A stretch of DNA of 64,000 nt from Paeniglutamicibacter kerguelensis (GTDB lineage Bacteria > Actinomycetota > Actinomycetes > Actinomycetales > Micrococcaceae), in NCBI RefSeq assembly GCF_017876535.1, contig NZ_JAGIOF010000001.1, positions 2,046,001 to 2,110,000 on the forward strand, read 5' to 3'. The position numbers and the translations under genes are program-made. A model generated the notes under the pieces. The model was given only the letters and a program-made list of their open reading frames with translations, was not told where the DNA came from and ran no database searches. Shown here in pieces: positions 39,068 through 47,346 of this stretch (positions are counted from its first letter, which is position 1; each line of letters begins with the position of its first letter).

Positions 39068-40321
39068 TCAGTCGACGCGTTGCGCCGCGGCCCGCGCCGC
39101 ACGCTCCGGGTTTGTGGCCCGCGGGGTGATCAGCAGGGTCAGGAAGAGCACCACTGCGACCAGGATGAAGGCGTTGAGCAGGCCGAAGTGCTCTCCGAGG
39201 AATCCGATCACCGGGGGCCCGATCAACATCGAGGAGTAGCCGAAGATCGCCACGATGCCCACGCGGCGGGGTCCGTCGGTGGGGTGGGCCGCGGCCACTG
39301 ACATGCCGACGGGGAAGCCGAGGGATCCGCCCAGGCCCCAGAGCAGCGCTCCGGTGAACACGGCCCAGGGTGCCGGCGCAACGATGAACAGGGCGATTCC
39401 GGCCAGACCGAGGATGCCCATGAAGACCAGGGCGCGCTTGTGGCCGAAGCGGTCGATCACGGGGCCGCCGAAGAATCGTCCGGCGGTCATGGCGGTGACA
39501 AATGTGCCGAAGACCAGCGCGCCGGCCGCCTCGGTGAAGTGGTGGTCATCCACCGACGCGATGGTGAGCCAGTCGTTGGCCGATCCCTCGGCGAACGCCA
39601 GGCCCGCGACCATGAGGCCGATCAGCATCAGGCGCCCGTCGCGGAACACCCCGAACACCCGCTGGATCCATGACATGCCCGCCGTGTCCCCGTCCGCGGA
39701 CTTCTCCCCTGCCGGCTCCAATGGCGTCACGTTGCGCACGAAGAACAGGCCGAGCAAGATGATCAGCAGGCCGACGGCTGCGAAGTTCCACACGACGCTG
39801 ATGTTCGCCCGTGCCGCGGCCGCGCCGCTGACGGCACCGACGATGGTTCCCAGGCTGAAGAAGGCATGCATCATGGGCAGGAGCGTCTTGCCGACGGCCC
39901 GTTCGACCGCCGCGCCATCGACGTTCATCATCACGTCGGTGGCGCTAAAAACAAATCCGTAGAACACCAGGATCAGGATGACGGCAGGGACATTGCTCGT
40001 GAGGTCCGTCACCGCACCCAGCGCCGCCAGCGCCAACCCCAGCGACACCAAGCCCGTGGCGATCCCGCGTCGCACGCCCATGCGGGCCAGGATGTTCGGC
40101 GCGAAGGCCAAACCGCCGATCGAACCGATGGCAACTGCGAAGAGCAGGATTCCGACGTCGGCGGTGGTCAGCGCGAGCTCCTCGCGGACGGCCGGCAACC
40201 GGGCCACCCAGGTGGCAAACGCGTATCCACACAGGAAGAAGATCCCGAAGATTGAATTACGCCAGGCGGAGTGGCTTTTCGTGGTGAGGATTCTGTCTGT
40301 GGCAGCTTGTTGCTTGGGCAA
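39068..40321 (-). CDS. Major facilitator superfamily transporter (YbjJ-like)
   Basis: Membrane transporter of 417 residues with 12 predicted helices and the MFS loop signatures (NILARMGVRRGIATG; DRFGHKRALVFMG). The pattern WVARLPAVREELALT is typical of the YbjJ/sugar-efflux-like branch. The start is TTG 40321, with GGAAGG six bases upstream. The substrate cannot be predicted. A palindrome overlaps its likely -10 region, so it may be under repressor control. Confidence 0.85.
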   Translation of the reverse strand: MPKQQAATDRILTTKSHSAWRNSIFGIFFLCGYAFATWVARLPAVREELALTTADVGILLFAVAIGSIGGLAFAPNILARMGVRRGIATGLVSLGLALAALGAVTDLTSNVPAVILILVFYGFVFSATDVMMNVDGAAVERAVGKTLLPMMHAFFSLGTIVGAVSGAAAARANISVVWNFAAVGLLIILLGLFFVRNVTPLEPAGEKSADGDTAGMSWIQRVFGVFRDGRLMLIGLMVAGLAFAEGSANDWLTIASVDDHHFTEAAGALVFGTFVTAMTAGRFFGGPVIDRFGHKRALVFMGILGLAGIALFIVAPAPWAVFTGALLWGLGGSLGFPVGMSVAAAHPTDGPRRVGIVAIFGYSSMLIGPPVIGFLGEHFGLLNAFILVAVVLFLTLLITPRATNPERAARAAAQRVD

Positions 40322-40401
40322 CGGGAACCTTCCGGGTAATGACGGGAGAATCGGGAGATGCAGGCGCTCGCACGGTTGCGTTTGCGACTTAATTGCCTTT
40401 C

Positions 40402-40415
40402 ATCATACGGCCGTA
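40402..40415. promoter_or_regulatory. Promoter/operator candidate of the MFS gene
   Basis: On the minus strand TATGAT (40402-40407) is a good -10. The perfect palindrome TACGGCCGTA (40406-40415) overlaps its upstream edge and would let a repressor block it. Confidence 0.4.
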
Positions 40416-40514
40416 CTAACCACTTGCCGAGGTCCGGCACTCGTGTCGGGCAACACCGCCCCCATGTGACGAAATATGAGCTCAGGGGTTCATTGGGCTA
40501 TGATTCTTGTGCCT

Positions 40515-40587
40515 GCCTCCGTAGCTCAGTGGATAGAGCAACAGCCTTCTAATCTGTCGGTCGCGCGTTCGAATCGCGCCGGGGGCA
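40515..40587 (+). tRNA. tRNA-Arg (anticodon TCT)
   Basis: Acceptor GCCTCCG/CGGGGGC, anticodon loop CTTCTAA (TCT), T-loop GTTCGAATC. CCA is encoded immediately after, at 40588-40590. Confidence 0.96.
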
Positions 40588-40596
40588 CCAAAACAG

Positions 40597-40637
40597 AGCG
40601 GCACCCACCAATATTTTCCGGTGGGTGCCGCTTTTTT
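40597..40637 (+). terminator. Intrinsic terminator of tRNA-Arg
   Basis: A perfect 13-bp stem (40597-40609 with 40620-40632) followed by a T-run. Confidence 0.93.
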
Positions 40638-40714
40638 CATAGGTCGGGGCCACTGTTTCAGACCACGGTTTTGATGTTTTCGTCGCTTTGGAGCCCCTGC
40701 GGGCGACCAGCACA

Positions 40715-41161
40715 CTAGATCGGAAGCCGGCCGCCGGACTTCAGGTTTTTCATGACAATCGTGCTTGTCAGTTTCTCGACCCCGGGCAGGGCGATGAGCA
40801 CCTCATCGTAAAAGTGCTGGTAGGCGGGAAGATCGGCCACCACCACCCGCAGGAGGAAATCCGGGTCACCGAAGAGCCGCTGCGCATCCACGATCTGGGC
40901 GCTCTTTGTCACCTCGATTTCGAAGGCCTTCATGTTCTGCCTGTCCTTGAGCGTGACAAACACAAGCGCCTCGAATCCGAGGTTGATCTTCGCCGGGTCC
41001 ACATCGGCCCGATAGCCCCGGATCACTCCGGAGGTTTCCAGCTCCCGAAGCCTCCTGTGGCACGGCGCCAGCGTCAAGCCGACCTCTTGGGCCAACGCGG
41101 TGGCCGTCATCCGCCCGTCTTCTTGAAGGTGGCGCAGTATCGCGCGATCAATTCCGTCCAC
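40715..41161 (-). CDS. Lrp/AsnC-family regulator
   Basis: A 148-residue amino-acid-responsive regulator: N-terminal HTH (ILRHLQEDGRMTATALAQEVGLT...CHRRLRELE) and C-terminal RAM domain (FEALVFVTLKDR; FGDPDFLLRVVV). The GTG at 41161 has AGGAGC seven bases upstream. It is divergent from a LysE exporter across 184 bp, the classic regulator/exporter pair, so it should activate export when its amino-acid ligand accumulates. Autoregulation is likely; the exact operator is not recognised. Confidence 0.92.
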   Translation of the reverse strand: MDGIDRAILRHLQEDGRMTATALAQEVGLTLAPCHRRLRELETSGVIRGYRADVDPAKINLGFEALVFVTLKDRQNMKAFEIEVTKSAQIVDAQRLFGDPDFLLRVVVADLPAYQHFYDEVLIALPGVEKLTSTIVMKNLKSGGRLPI

Positions 41162-41345
41162 TTTGGTGCTCCTATCACGAGCTTCTATCGATGAATCAAT
41201 GCCTCACGCAAGATTTTACAATCTATTCCACACAAGACTCATATTTTCTTGCCGCGATTGAGTAAAACCCGAAAGAACCCGCAAGCACATTTCGCGTGAT
41301 TTTTCCTAAGCTTGCCCAGTAAGTTCCAAGCAGAAGGGGATCATT

Positions 41346-42125
41346 GTGGACCCGCAGGTTTATCTAGGCTTTTTGTTCGTCTCGTTTGCACTCGCCATGA
41401 CACCGGGCGCCGACTGGGCGTATGCGATTGCCGCCGGCCTCGGCCGATACCGCGTTGTTTCCGCAGTCGCCGGATTGTGCACCGGTTACGTCTTCCACAC
41501 CATCCTGATCGTTGCCGGCATGGCGGCGCTGATCGCAAGCTCGCCCCGGCTGTTGTCATGGCTGACCCTGGCCGGCGCGGCCTACCTGCTCTGGCTCGGC
41601 ATTTCGACGGCGCGAAGCTGGCGGGGAGCCGGATTCACCGTGGCCGCGCCCCAGGACACCGGGCAGCCATCGGCAGCCACGGCTTCCGTTGCGGTCTCCC
41701 ATGCGGCCGCCGCCGGCGACACCGCGTTGAAGGCGCGCGCAACCACCCTTCAGGCCGCCAGCAAGCCGTCGGAACGCCTCTTTGGCCCGGCATTCTTCCG
41801 CGGCCTGGGAACCAGCGGCACAAACCCGAAGGCGCTGCTGCTTTACCTGGCCCTGATCCCCCAGTTCGTTCGGCCCGACGCAGCCCTTTCAGTTCCAGCG
41901 CAAACCGCTATCTTCGGGCTTTCCCACATGACGCTTTCCGTGTTCATCTATTCGGGTGTTGCCATTGGCGCACGGGTGCTGCTGCGTTCGCGCCCAACCG
42001 CGGCACGGGCCGTGACCCTATTCAGCGGCCTGATCATGATCGGGCTTGGTCTGGTACTGGTGATTGAGCAGGCACCGACGCTGCTGGCATCCTTCCAGAT
42101 CCTGCTTTCGGTCGTCGGAAAGTAA
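41346..42125 (+). CDS. LysE/RhtB-family amino-acid exporter
   Basis: Inner-membrane exporter of 259 residues with about six hydrophobic helices. The family signature is FALAMTPGADWAYAIAAGL near the N-terminus and GLGTSGTNPKALLLYLALIPQF in the middle. A ~40-residue alanine-rich cytoplasmic loop (residues 100-145) between helices is longer than usual. The GTG start at 41346 has AAGGGGA upstream. Controlled presumably by the divergent Lrp-type gene. The exported amino acid is not determinable by reading. Confidence 0.9.
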   Translation: MDPQVYLGFLFVSFALAMTPGADWAYAIAAGLGRYRVVSAVAGLCTGYVFHTILIVAGMAALIASSPRLLSWLTLAGAAYLLWLGISTARSWRGAGFTVAAPQDTGQPSAATASVAVSHAAAAGDTALKARATTLQAASKPSERLFGPAFFRGLGTSGTNPKALLLYLALIPQFVRPDAALSVPAQTAIFGLSHMTLSVFIYSGVAIGARVLLRSRPTAARAVTLFSGLIMIGLGLVLVIEQAPTLLASFQILLSVVGK

Positions 42126-42136
42126 CCCTCCACCAG

Positions 42137-42186
42137 CGGCAGAGGCCAGGCCATGAACCGTTGGGTTCATGGCCTGGCCTCTGCCG
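42137..42186. terminator. Very strong bidirectional terminator between lysE and sodA
   Basis: A perfect 23-bp stem (42137-42159 with 42164-42186) and a four-base loop. Confidence 0.9.
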
Positions 42187-42230
42187 AATCCGCCTGCCGT
42201 TCGGCAGCGAAATCCATGTCTGGAAAGCTG

Positions 42231-42860
42231 TTACTTGCCCGGGACGATCAGGGTCGCGGCACCCGCACGGGCGGCCTCGAAACGCGCCGAGACATCCGCC
42301 CAGTTCACGATGTCCCAGAACGCCTTCACGTAGTCGGCCTTCACGTTCACGTAGTCCAGGTAGAACGCGTGCTCCCACATGTCCAGCATCAGCAACGGCG
42401 TCGTCGCCACCGGCACGTTGCCCTGCTGGTCGTAGAGCTGCTCGATGACCAGCTGCGAGCCCAGCCCCTCGAAGCCCAGCAACGCCCAACCCGAGCCCTG
42501 CAGGCTCATCGCCGCGGCCGTGAAGTGCGCACGGAACGCGTCGAAGGACCCGAACGCGTCGTCGATCGCCGCGGCCAGCTCGCCCTCGGGCTTGTCCCCG
42601 CCCTCCGGGGACAGGTTGTTCCAGAAGATCGAGTGGTTCGTGTGCCCGCCCAGGTGGAACGCCAGGTCCTTGGACAGCTTCGGGATGTTCCCGAACTCGC
42701 CCTTCCCGCGCGCCTCGGCCAGCTGCTCCAGCGCCGCGTTCGCGCCGGCCACGTACGCGGCATGGTGCTTGCTGTGGTGCAGCTCCATGATCCGCGCCGA
42801 AATGCTCGGCTCCAGGGCCGCGTAGTCGTACTGCAGCTCAGGCAAGGTGTAAATAGCCAA
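42231..42860 (-). CDS. sodA: Superoxide dismutase, Mn/Fe family
   Basis: Dismutates superoxide to O2 and H2O2. Metal ligands are H28, H76, D160 and H164 ([11 protein letters not shown]). Residue Q145 in YDQQGNV occupies the position that is His in the iron-type mycobacterial enzyme, which leans toward manganese or cambialistic use; this is inference. 209 residues, no signal peptide. The start is TTG 42860 with GAGGAG five bases upstream. A flavin reductase and soxR lie just upstream on the same strand, forming an oxidative-stress neighbourhood. Confidence 0.95.
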   Translation of the reverse strand: MAIYTLPELQYDYAALEPSISARIMELHHSKHHAAYVAGANAALEQLAEARGKGEFGNIPKLSKDLAFHLGGHTNHSIFWNNLSPEGGDKPEGELAAAIDDAFGSFDAFRAHFTAAAMSLQGSGWALLGFEGLGSQLVIEQLYDQQGNVPVATTPLLMLDMWEHAFYLDYVNVKADYVKAFWDIVNWADVSARFEAARAGAATLIVPGK

Positions 42861-42911
42861 AATGACTCCTCAAATTGTGTCGTGCTGAATCACTGCCGGG
42901 AAGGGGAGTGA

Positions 42912-43430
42912 TTAAACGGTGAGTCGTGAATGATCACCGATGCTGTGGTAACCGCGCTGGTGGTAGACCAGGGGTGCGGCCGTGGATTCGCCGTCCAAGA
43001 CTTCCACAACCGATGCTACGACCAGTGTGGCCGGACCGGCAGTGGTCTTTGAATGAATTTCGCATCGCAAGACGGTGCCGAGGCCGTGAATCAGCGGCTC
43101 CCCCGATTCCAGCTGCTCCCAGTTGTCAATCCGAGAAAAGCGTTCGTCCCCTGACTTGGCGAAAAGCGAGGCTAGCTGCGTGTTTTCCGAGGTCAGCAAG
43201 TGGATCAGGATGGAATCCGCGTTCAGGATCGCATGGGCCGAGCCCCTGTCGCCGGCCACGTTGAACGCCACCAGCGCCGGGTCCGCCGCCACGGAGATCA
43301 GCGAGGATGCGGTGATGCCCGCCGGACCGCGCTCCCCCGTTGCCGTCACAATCGCTACCCCTGCGGGGTGGTTGCCAAAGGCTGCGCGAAATTGGTCAGC
43401 CATCGTCCGTTCGGCGATTTGTGTCTGCAC
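42912..43430 (-). CDS. Flavin reductase-like FMN-binding protein, probable SoxR target
   Basis: A 172-residue split-barrel flavin reductase/flavin-binding domain protein: FGNHPAGVAIVTATGERGPAGITASSLISVAADPALVAF is the typical N-terminal half, and YHQRGYHSIGD the end. It uses NAD(P)H and FMN/FAD, often supplying reduced flavin to a monooxygenase. The GTG at 43430 has GAGGA about ten bases upstream; ATG 43403 is an alternative. A TTGACC/TAGCGT promoter with a 19-bp spacer and a SoxR-like dyad precedes it, so it is probably induced by redox-cycling compounds. Confidence 0.85.
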   Translation of the reverse strand: MQTQIAERTMADQFRAAFGNHPAGVAIVTATGERGPAGITASSLISVAADPALVAFNVAGDRGSAHAILNADSILIHLLTSENTQLASLFAKSGDERFSRIDNWEQLESGEPLIHGLGTVLRCEIHSKTTAGPATLVVASVVEVLDGESTAAPLVYHQRGYHSIGDHSRLTV

Positions 43431-43482
43431 TGCGGATGAGTCCTCTCGTGGCGTGCCGCTTGGGTGCGACCCTCATGCATCC

Positions 43483-43513
43483 ACGCTAGAACCTCAACCA
43501 AGGTTTAGGTCAA
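43483..43513 (-). promoter_or_regulatory. SoxR-type promoter of the flavin reductase gene
   Basis: On the minus strand TTGACC (43508-43513) and TAGCGT (43483-43488) are 19 bp apart, the overlong spacing used by MerR-family activators. The spacer region carries a dyad close to the SoxR box: CCTAAACC then GGTTGAGG around a two-base centre (43492-43509). The site overlaps the stop codon of soxR. Confidence 0.7.
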
Positions 43514-43975
43514 ATCGGGCTTCTTTTCACGAAACAGCAACGCCCCGCCCTCGGGGTCGGCAAGCTTGTCATTGGGGTTCACGAACCCGCATTCGGCCAG
43601 GGACAGGCAGCCGCAACCAATGCATCCGCCCAGCCCGTCGCGCAGCGATTGGAGCTGGTGTATGCGTTCCTGTAGGTCCTCCCGCCACGCCAACGACATT
43701 GCCTGCCAGTCTTCCTTCGCGGGTGCCCCGTCGAGCGGCAGCCCGGCAAAGAGCTCGCCGACGGCCTTGAGCGGAATACCCGCACGTTGCGCCGCGCGGA
43801 TGACGGCAACGCGGCGCAGCACGCTTCGGTCGAAGCGCCGCTGGTTGCCCGAGGTGCGCCACGATTGGATCAACCCCTCGCGTTCGTAGAAGTGCAGGGC
43901 GGAGACCGTCACCCCGGAGCGGACCGCCAGCTGTCCCACACTGAGATCCTGGGAAAAATTGTCGGCTGCGTTCAT
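43505..43975 (-). CDS. soxR: Redox-sensitive regulator SoxR
   Basis: MerR-family regulator of 156 residues with an N-terminal HTH (VGQLAVRSGVTVSALHFYE), dimerisation helix and the [2Fe-2S] motif C-x2-C-x-C-x5-C (CIGCGCLSLAEC, residues 117-128). In actinobacteria SoxR responds to redox-active compounds and controls few genes rather than soxS. Here two matching SoxR-type promoters occur, one before soxR itself and one before the downstream flavin reductase. ATG 43975 has GGGAGA eight bases upstream. Adjacent sodA is a possible indirect partner. Confidence 0.94.
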   Translation of the reverse strand: MNAADNFSQDLSVGQLAVRSGVTVSALHFYEREGLIQSWRTSGNQRRFDRSVLRRVAVIRAAQRAGIPLKAVGELFAGLPLDGAPAKEDWQAMSLAWREDLQERIHQLQSLRDGLGGCIGCGCLSLAECGFVNPNDKLADPEGGALLFREKKPDLT

Positions 43976-44031
43976 CGTTTCATTCTCCCCGGGGGGCCTT
44001 GTGCGCGGCGCTCATCAGCGTGCACGGTTTT

Positions 44032-44063
44032 CGTCTAGAGTCAACAAGCAAGGTACAGGACAA
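44032..44063 (-). promoter_or_regulatory. SoxR-type promoter of soxR
   Basis: On the minus strand TTGTCC (44058-44063) and TAGACG (44032-44037) are 20 bp apart. The element shares 21 of 26 positions with the flavin-reductase promoter (44045-44070 versus 43495-43520), indicating a common activator. Confidence 0.6.
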
Positions 44064-44099
44064 ATCGGCCTGATGCAGCAGTAGAGGATATCGCCCCAT

Positions 44100-45122
44100 A
44101 TGAAACTCACATTCCGAGGCGGTTTCGTCGCAACCCTGGGTTCCTTGACCGCCTTGGCCATCGGTGCAGCCGTCCTGTCACTCACCTATGCGATCACCCT
44201 GGTCTTTGCCGCATTCTTCATTGCACTGGGTCTCGATCCGCTGGTGCGCAGGCTTGAAAACTGGGGCCTTCCAGGGTGACGTCGGTGATGTGCGTCCTGG
44301 CGGGTTTCCTGGTCTTTGCCGGCCTCGTTTTCAGCCTGGTAATCCCCCCTTTTGGTGACCGAAGGCCACAAGTTCATTATCTCGCTGCCGGGCAACCTTG
44401 ATCGGATCGAGGAACAGACATGGTTCCTCTCACTGAACGACCAGCTGGATGGGGCGTTGGTTCCGGGCCTCGAGTGGGTACAGAAAACCATCGCAGCCCC
44501 TTCGACATGGCTGTTTGTGGGAAACGGCGCACTGAAGGTCGGCTTCGGTGTGGCAAATGCGGTGGTCGGCACACTTTTTGTCACCGTGCTGACCATGTAC
44601 TTCGTGACCTCGCTGGAGCAAATGAAAAACAGCTTCTACGCATTGGTTCCCGCCTCGCGGCGCGAACGGGTCGTGGAAATCGCCGCCTCAGTGGGCAGCT
44701 ACCTCAGCGGCATGTCGATCCTCGCCGTACTCAACGCGACCTTCACCTTCCTGCTGCTGACCTTCATGCAGGTTCCGTTTGCCTCCGTGCTGGGCATCCT
44801 GGCCCTGCCCATCACAATGATCCCGCTGGTCGGCTCGGTGATCAGCGCGGCAATCGTCACCGTCGTCGCCCTGATCACCTCCTCCACGACGGGCCTGGTC
44901 GTGATGCTGGCGATGATCGCCTGCATGCAAATCGAGGCCTACATCCTGACCCCGCGCATTGTCGGAAAGGCCATCAAGATCCCCGGATCCATGGTGCTGA
45001 TTGGCGCAATGGTCCGCGGAACGCTGGCCGGGCTGCTGGGTGCGCTTGTTGCCTGCCCGGCCAGTGCCTCCATACTGCTGATCCTCAAGAAGGTCGTCGT
45101 TCCCGCCCAGGCAAAACGGTAG
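44100..45122 (+). pseudogene. AI-2E family transporter gene split by two frameshifts
   Basis: Read across three frames this is one AI-2E-type membrane protein. The first frame starts at ATG 44100 (MKLTFRGGFVATLG...LVRRLENWGLPG) and stops at 44277-44279. The second continues without a gap as TSVMCVLAGFLVFAGLVFSLVIPP. At a C6T4 run (44343-44353) the third frame takes over with LVTEGHKFIISLPGN and runs normally to 45122. Each shift looks like loss of one base. The final 256 codons contain the conserved AI-2E C-terminal blocks (LGILALPITMIPLVGSVI; YILTPRIVGKAIKIP). Either the gene is a recent pseudogene or the sequence carries two errors. It is divergent from soxR. Confidence 0.85.
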
Positions 45123-45160
45123 TTCTTCTCCCTGGATCCGGTGCCATATAGGCGCAGGCT

Positions 45161-45193
45161 TGAACGGTGATCAGGACTTTTGAACGGTGTTCA
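45161..45193 (+). promoter_or_regulatory. Two BioQ-like boxes upstream of bioY
   Basis: TGAACGGTGATCA (45161-45173) and TGAACGGTGTTCA (45181-45193) start exactly 20 bp apart, on the same helix face. The second is a perfect TGAAC-N3-GTTCA dyad; the first has one mismatch. This resembles the operator of the TetR regulator BioQ in corynebacteria (TGAAC-N3-GTTAC). A further inverted repeat TTGCTAC/GTAGCAA lies at 45206-45229. Confidence 0.65.
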
Positions 45194-45260
45194 AGTATTG
45201 TTGAATTGCTACTCCGAACGGCGTAGCAATTTCATTTTTCGAGAACAACAGGAATCGACA

Positions 45261-45896
45261 ATGTCTCACTCCACGAAGGCCCCGGCCACTCTCGGCACCA
45301 CACCCCCGGGCGCGCGCCTGGGCGCGCGCCTGGGCGCCCGGGATCTTGCCCTTGTCGCCGTATTCGCGGCGTTCATTGCCGTGCTCACGCTAGTGCCGGC
45401 GGTTCCCGTGGGTGCCTTGGGCGTTCCCATCACCCTGCAAACCCTTGGCGTCGCACTTACGGCACTCATTCTCGGTTCCCTGCGTGGCGCCTCGGCAACC
45501 GCGCTTTACCTTGCCGTCGGACTGGCCGGCGTGCCGATCTTCGCGAAGTTCTCCGGCGGGCTCGGATCCCTGGCATCGCCGAGCGCGGGCTACCTGCTGG
45601 CCTTCCCCATTGCGGCCCTTGTCACCGGCGCGCTTGCCACGTTGGTGCTGCGGAAGTTCACGCGTCGTCGGCTGCTCTGGCTGTTTCTTTCCGCCATGGG
45701 CGGCTCGATCATTGTCATCCACCCGCTGGGCATCCTTGGCATGTCGCTGAACGCCGGCATTCCGCTGCAGCAGGCACTCATCGTCGACATGGCCTACTGG
45801 CCCGGCGACCTGGTCAAGAACTTCGTTGCGGCAAGCATCGCGCTGAGCGTGTTCAAGGCATTCCCGAAGATGGCCCGCCGCAACTACAACGCCTAA
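45261..45896 (+). CDS. bioY: Biotin transporter substrate-binding component BioY
   Basis: S-component of the biotin ECF transporter, 211 residues with six hydrophobic helices. BioY signatures include VPVGALGVPITLQTLGV, LYLAVGLAGVPIF, ASPSAGYLLAFP and ALIVDMAYWPGDLVKN. ATG 45261 has AGGA eight bases upstream; the frame opens earlier but without a signal. The N-terminal tail carries a two-unit 12-bp repeat encoding GARLGARLGAR. It is followed by its own ATPase and T-component, so the module is self-contained. Regulation by a BioQ-like repressor is suggested by two upstream boxes. Confidence 0.94.
   Translation: MSHSTKAPATLGTTPPGARLGARLGARDLALVAVFAAFIAVLTLVPAVPVGALGVPITLQTLGVALTALILGSLRGASATALYLAVGLAGVPIFAKFSGGLGSLASPSAGYLLAFPIAALVTGALATLVLRKFTRRRLLWLFLSAMGGSIIVIHPLGILGMSLNAGIPLQQALIVDMAYWPGDLVKNFVAASIALSVFKAFPKMARRNYNA
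45309..45342 (+). repeat. 12-bp tandem repeat in the bioY N-terminal tail
   Basis: GGCGCGCGCCTG twice in tandem, then a partial third unit. Encodes GARL repeats without frame change. Confidence 0.85.
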
Positions 45897-45957
45897 CGGC
45901 CCCGAGGCAGCAGTAACCGGATTCGATCCGAACCAAGAACAAGGAATACCGTTAAGC

Positions 45958-46671
45958 GTGATTCGTTTTGAAGATGCAGGATTGTCCGTACCGGCCGATG
46001 AGCCCGATGCACCCGTACGCGTCGTGCTGGCCCCCTGCACGCTGACTCTCGGCGAAGCGCGCGTCGCGGTGATCGGCGCCAACGGATCGGGCAAGTCCAC
46101 CCTGTTGCGCATGATCAACGGGCTGGCCACCCCCTCCAGCGGATCCGTGAGCGTTCGAGGATTCGACACCCGGACCAAGGCCAAGTCGGTGCGCCAGAAC
46201 GTGGGCTTCCTCTTCACAGACCCGCTCTCCCAGCTGGTGATGCCGATCGTGGTCGAGGACGTCGAGCTGTCGCTGAAGGCAAGCATCAAGGACCAGGGCC
46301 GGCGCCGCGAGGCCGCCTTGGCCGCACTCGAATCGCTGGGCCTCAAGCACCTGGCCCAGCGCAGCATCTACGACCTTTCCGGGGGTGAACGGCAACTGGT
46401 GGCGCTGTGCAGCGTGTTGGCCGCCGGGCAAAACATCCTTGTTGCCGACGAGCCCACCACGCTGCTGGACCTGGCGAACAACGAATTGCTTCAGCGCACC
46501 ATCGACTCGCTGGACCAACAGGTCGTTTACGCCACGCACGACCTCGATTTCGCGGCCCGCGCGGACCGCGGCCTGCTGGTCCACGGCGGACGCATCGTCT
46601 TTGACGGGCCGGCGGACGCTGCCGTCGAGGAATACCGGAACCGGGTACGCAGCGGGTCGATCAGCGCATGA
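45958..46671 (+). CDS. bioM: Biotin ECF transporter ATPase BioM
   Basis: Energy-coupling ATPase of 237 residues: Walker A GANGSGKST, signature LSGGERQLVAL, Walker B ILVADEPTT, and the switch histidine in YATHDLDFA. The GTG at 45958 has a weak ribosome site, so coupling to bioY (61-bp gap) is possible. It ends in an ATGA overlap with bioN. Its dedicated position after bioY identifies it as BioM rather than a shared EcfA. Confidence 0.92.
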   Translation: MIRFEDAGLSVPADEPDAPVRVVLAPCTLTLGEARVAVIGANGSGKSTLLRMINGLATPSSGSVSVRGFDTRTKAKSVRQNVGFLFTDPLSQLVMPIVVEDVELSLKASIKDQGRRREAALAALESLGLKHLAQRSIYDLSGGERQLVALCSVLAAGQNILVADEPTTLLDLANNELLQRTIDSLDQQVVYATHDLDFAARADRGLLVHGGRIVFDGPADAAVEEYRNRVRSGSISA

Positions 46672-47294
46672 GCGCCTCGCACCGGATGCTGCTGGGCCAT
46701 TACCAGCCCGGCACGAGCATCGTCCACCGCGCACCGCTGTTCAGCAAGTACCTGCTGGTGCTTGCCGTCAGCTCTTCCGTGCTTCTCTGGCGCGTCCCGG
46801 CAGTCGGCCTGGGGGCCCTGCTTTTGAGCCTGTTGCTCTTCGCGGTGGCGGGCAGGCGCGTGCTGCACGCCTGGGCCGCCCCGCTGCGCCAGCTGTGGTG
46901 GGTGTTCGCGATCCTCGCGATCCACCAGTCGCTGATCAACTCCCCCGTTTTCGCGTTGACCCTCATCAGCGGCATGTTCGCCGCCATCCAATGCGGCAGG
47001 CTGGTCCTGCTGACCACCACCCAGGCGGCGTTGCTCAGCGGGCTCGAGGCAGCGGCAACGCCCCTGCGCTGGGTGGGCGGAAACCCCGCCACGGTGGCGC
47101 TGGCCGTCGCCCTGATGCTGCGAAGCATCCCGGCGATCGCAACCTCCGCGCAGAACCTTTCCGACGCTGCCAAGGCACGCGGCGTGGCCCGCAACCCCGC
47201 GGTGCTCGCCGCGCCCGTGGTGATCAACACCGTCGCCTATGCCCAGCGCACCGCCGATGCCCTGGCCGCCCGCGGCATCATGGAACGCAACTAG
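46668..47294 (+). CDS. bioN: Biotin ECF transporter T-component BioN
   Basis: Transmembrane scaffold of 208 residues with about five hydrophobic segments. The two coupling motifs that contact the ATPase are visible: DAAKARGV (around residue 168) and DALAARGI near the C-terminus. It overlaps bioM by four bases (ATGA). Completes the bioYMN biotin importer, which suggests dependence on external biotin or salvage; no biotin synthesis gene is in the window. Confidence 0.92.
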   Translation: MSASHRMLLGHYQPGTSIVHRAPLFSKYLLVLAVSSSVLLWRVPAVGLGALLLSLLLFAVAGRRVLHAWAAPLRQLWWVFAILAIHQSLINSPVFALTLISGMFAAIQCGRLVLLTTTQAALLSGLEAAATPLRWVGGNPATVALAVALMLRSIPAIATSAQNLSDAAKARGVARNPAVLAAPVVINTVAYAQRTADALAARGIMERN

Positions 47295-47346
47295 CTTCCA
47301 TCCCGCATTCCTTCCGCTGGAGCCGCGGGACAGTATTGTATTGAGC

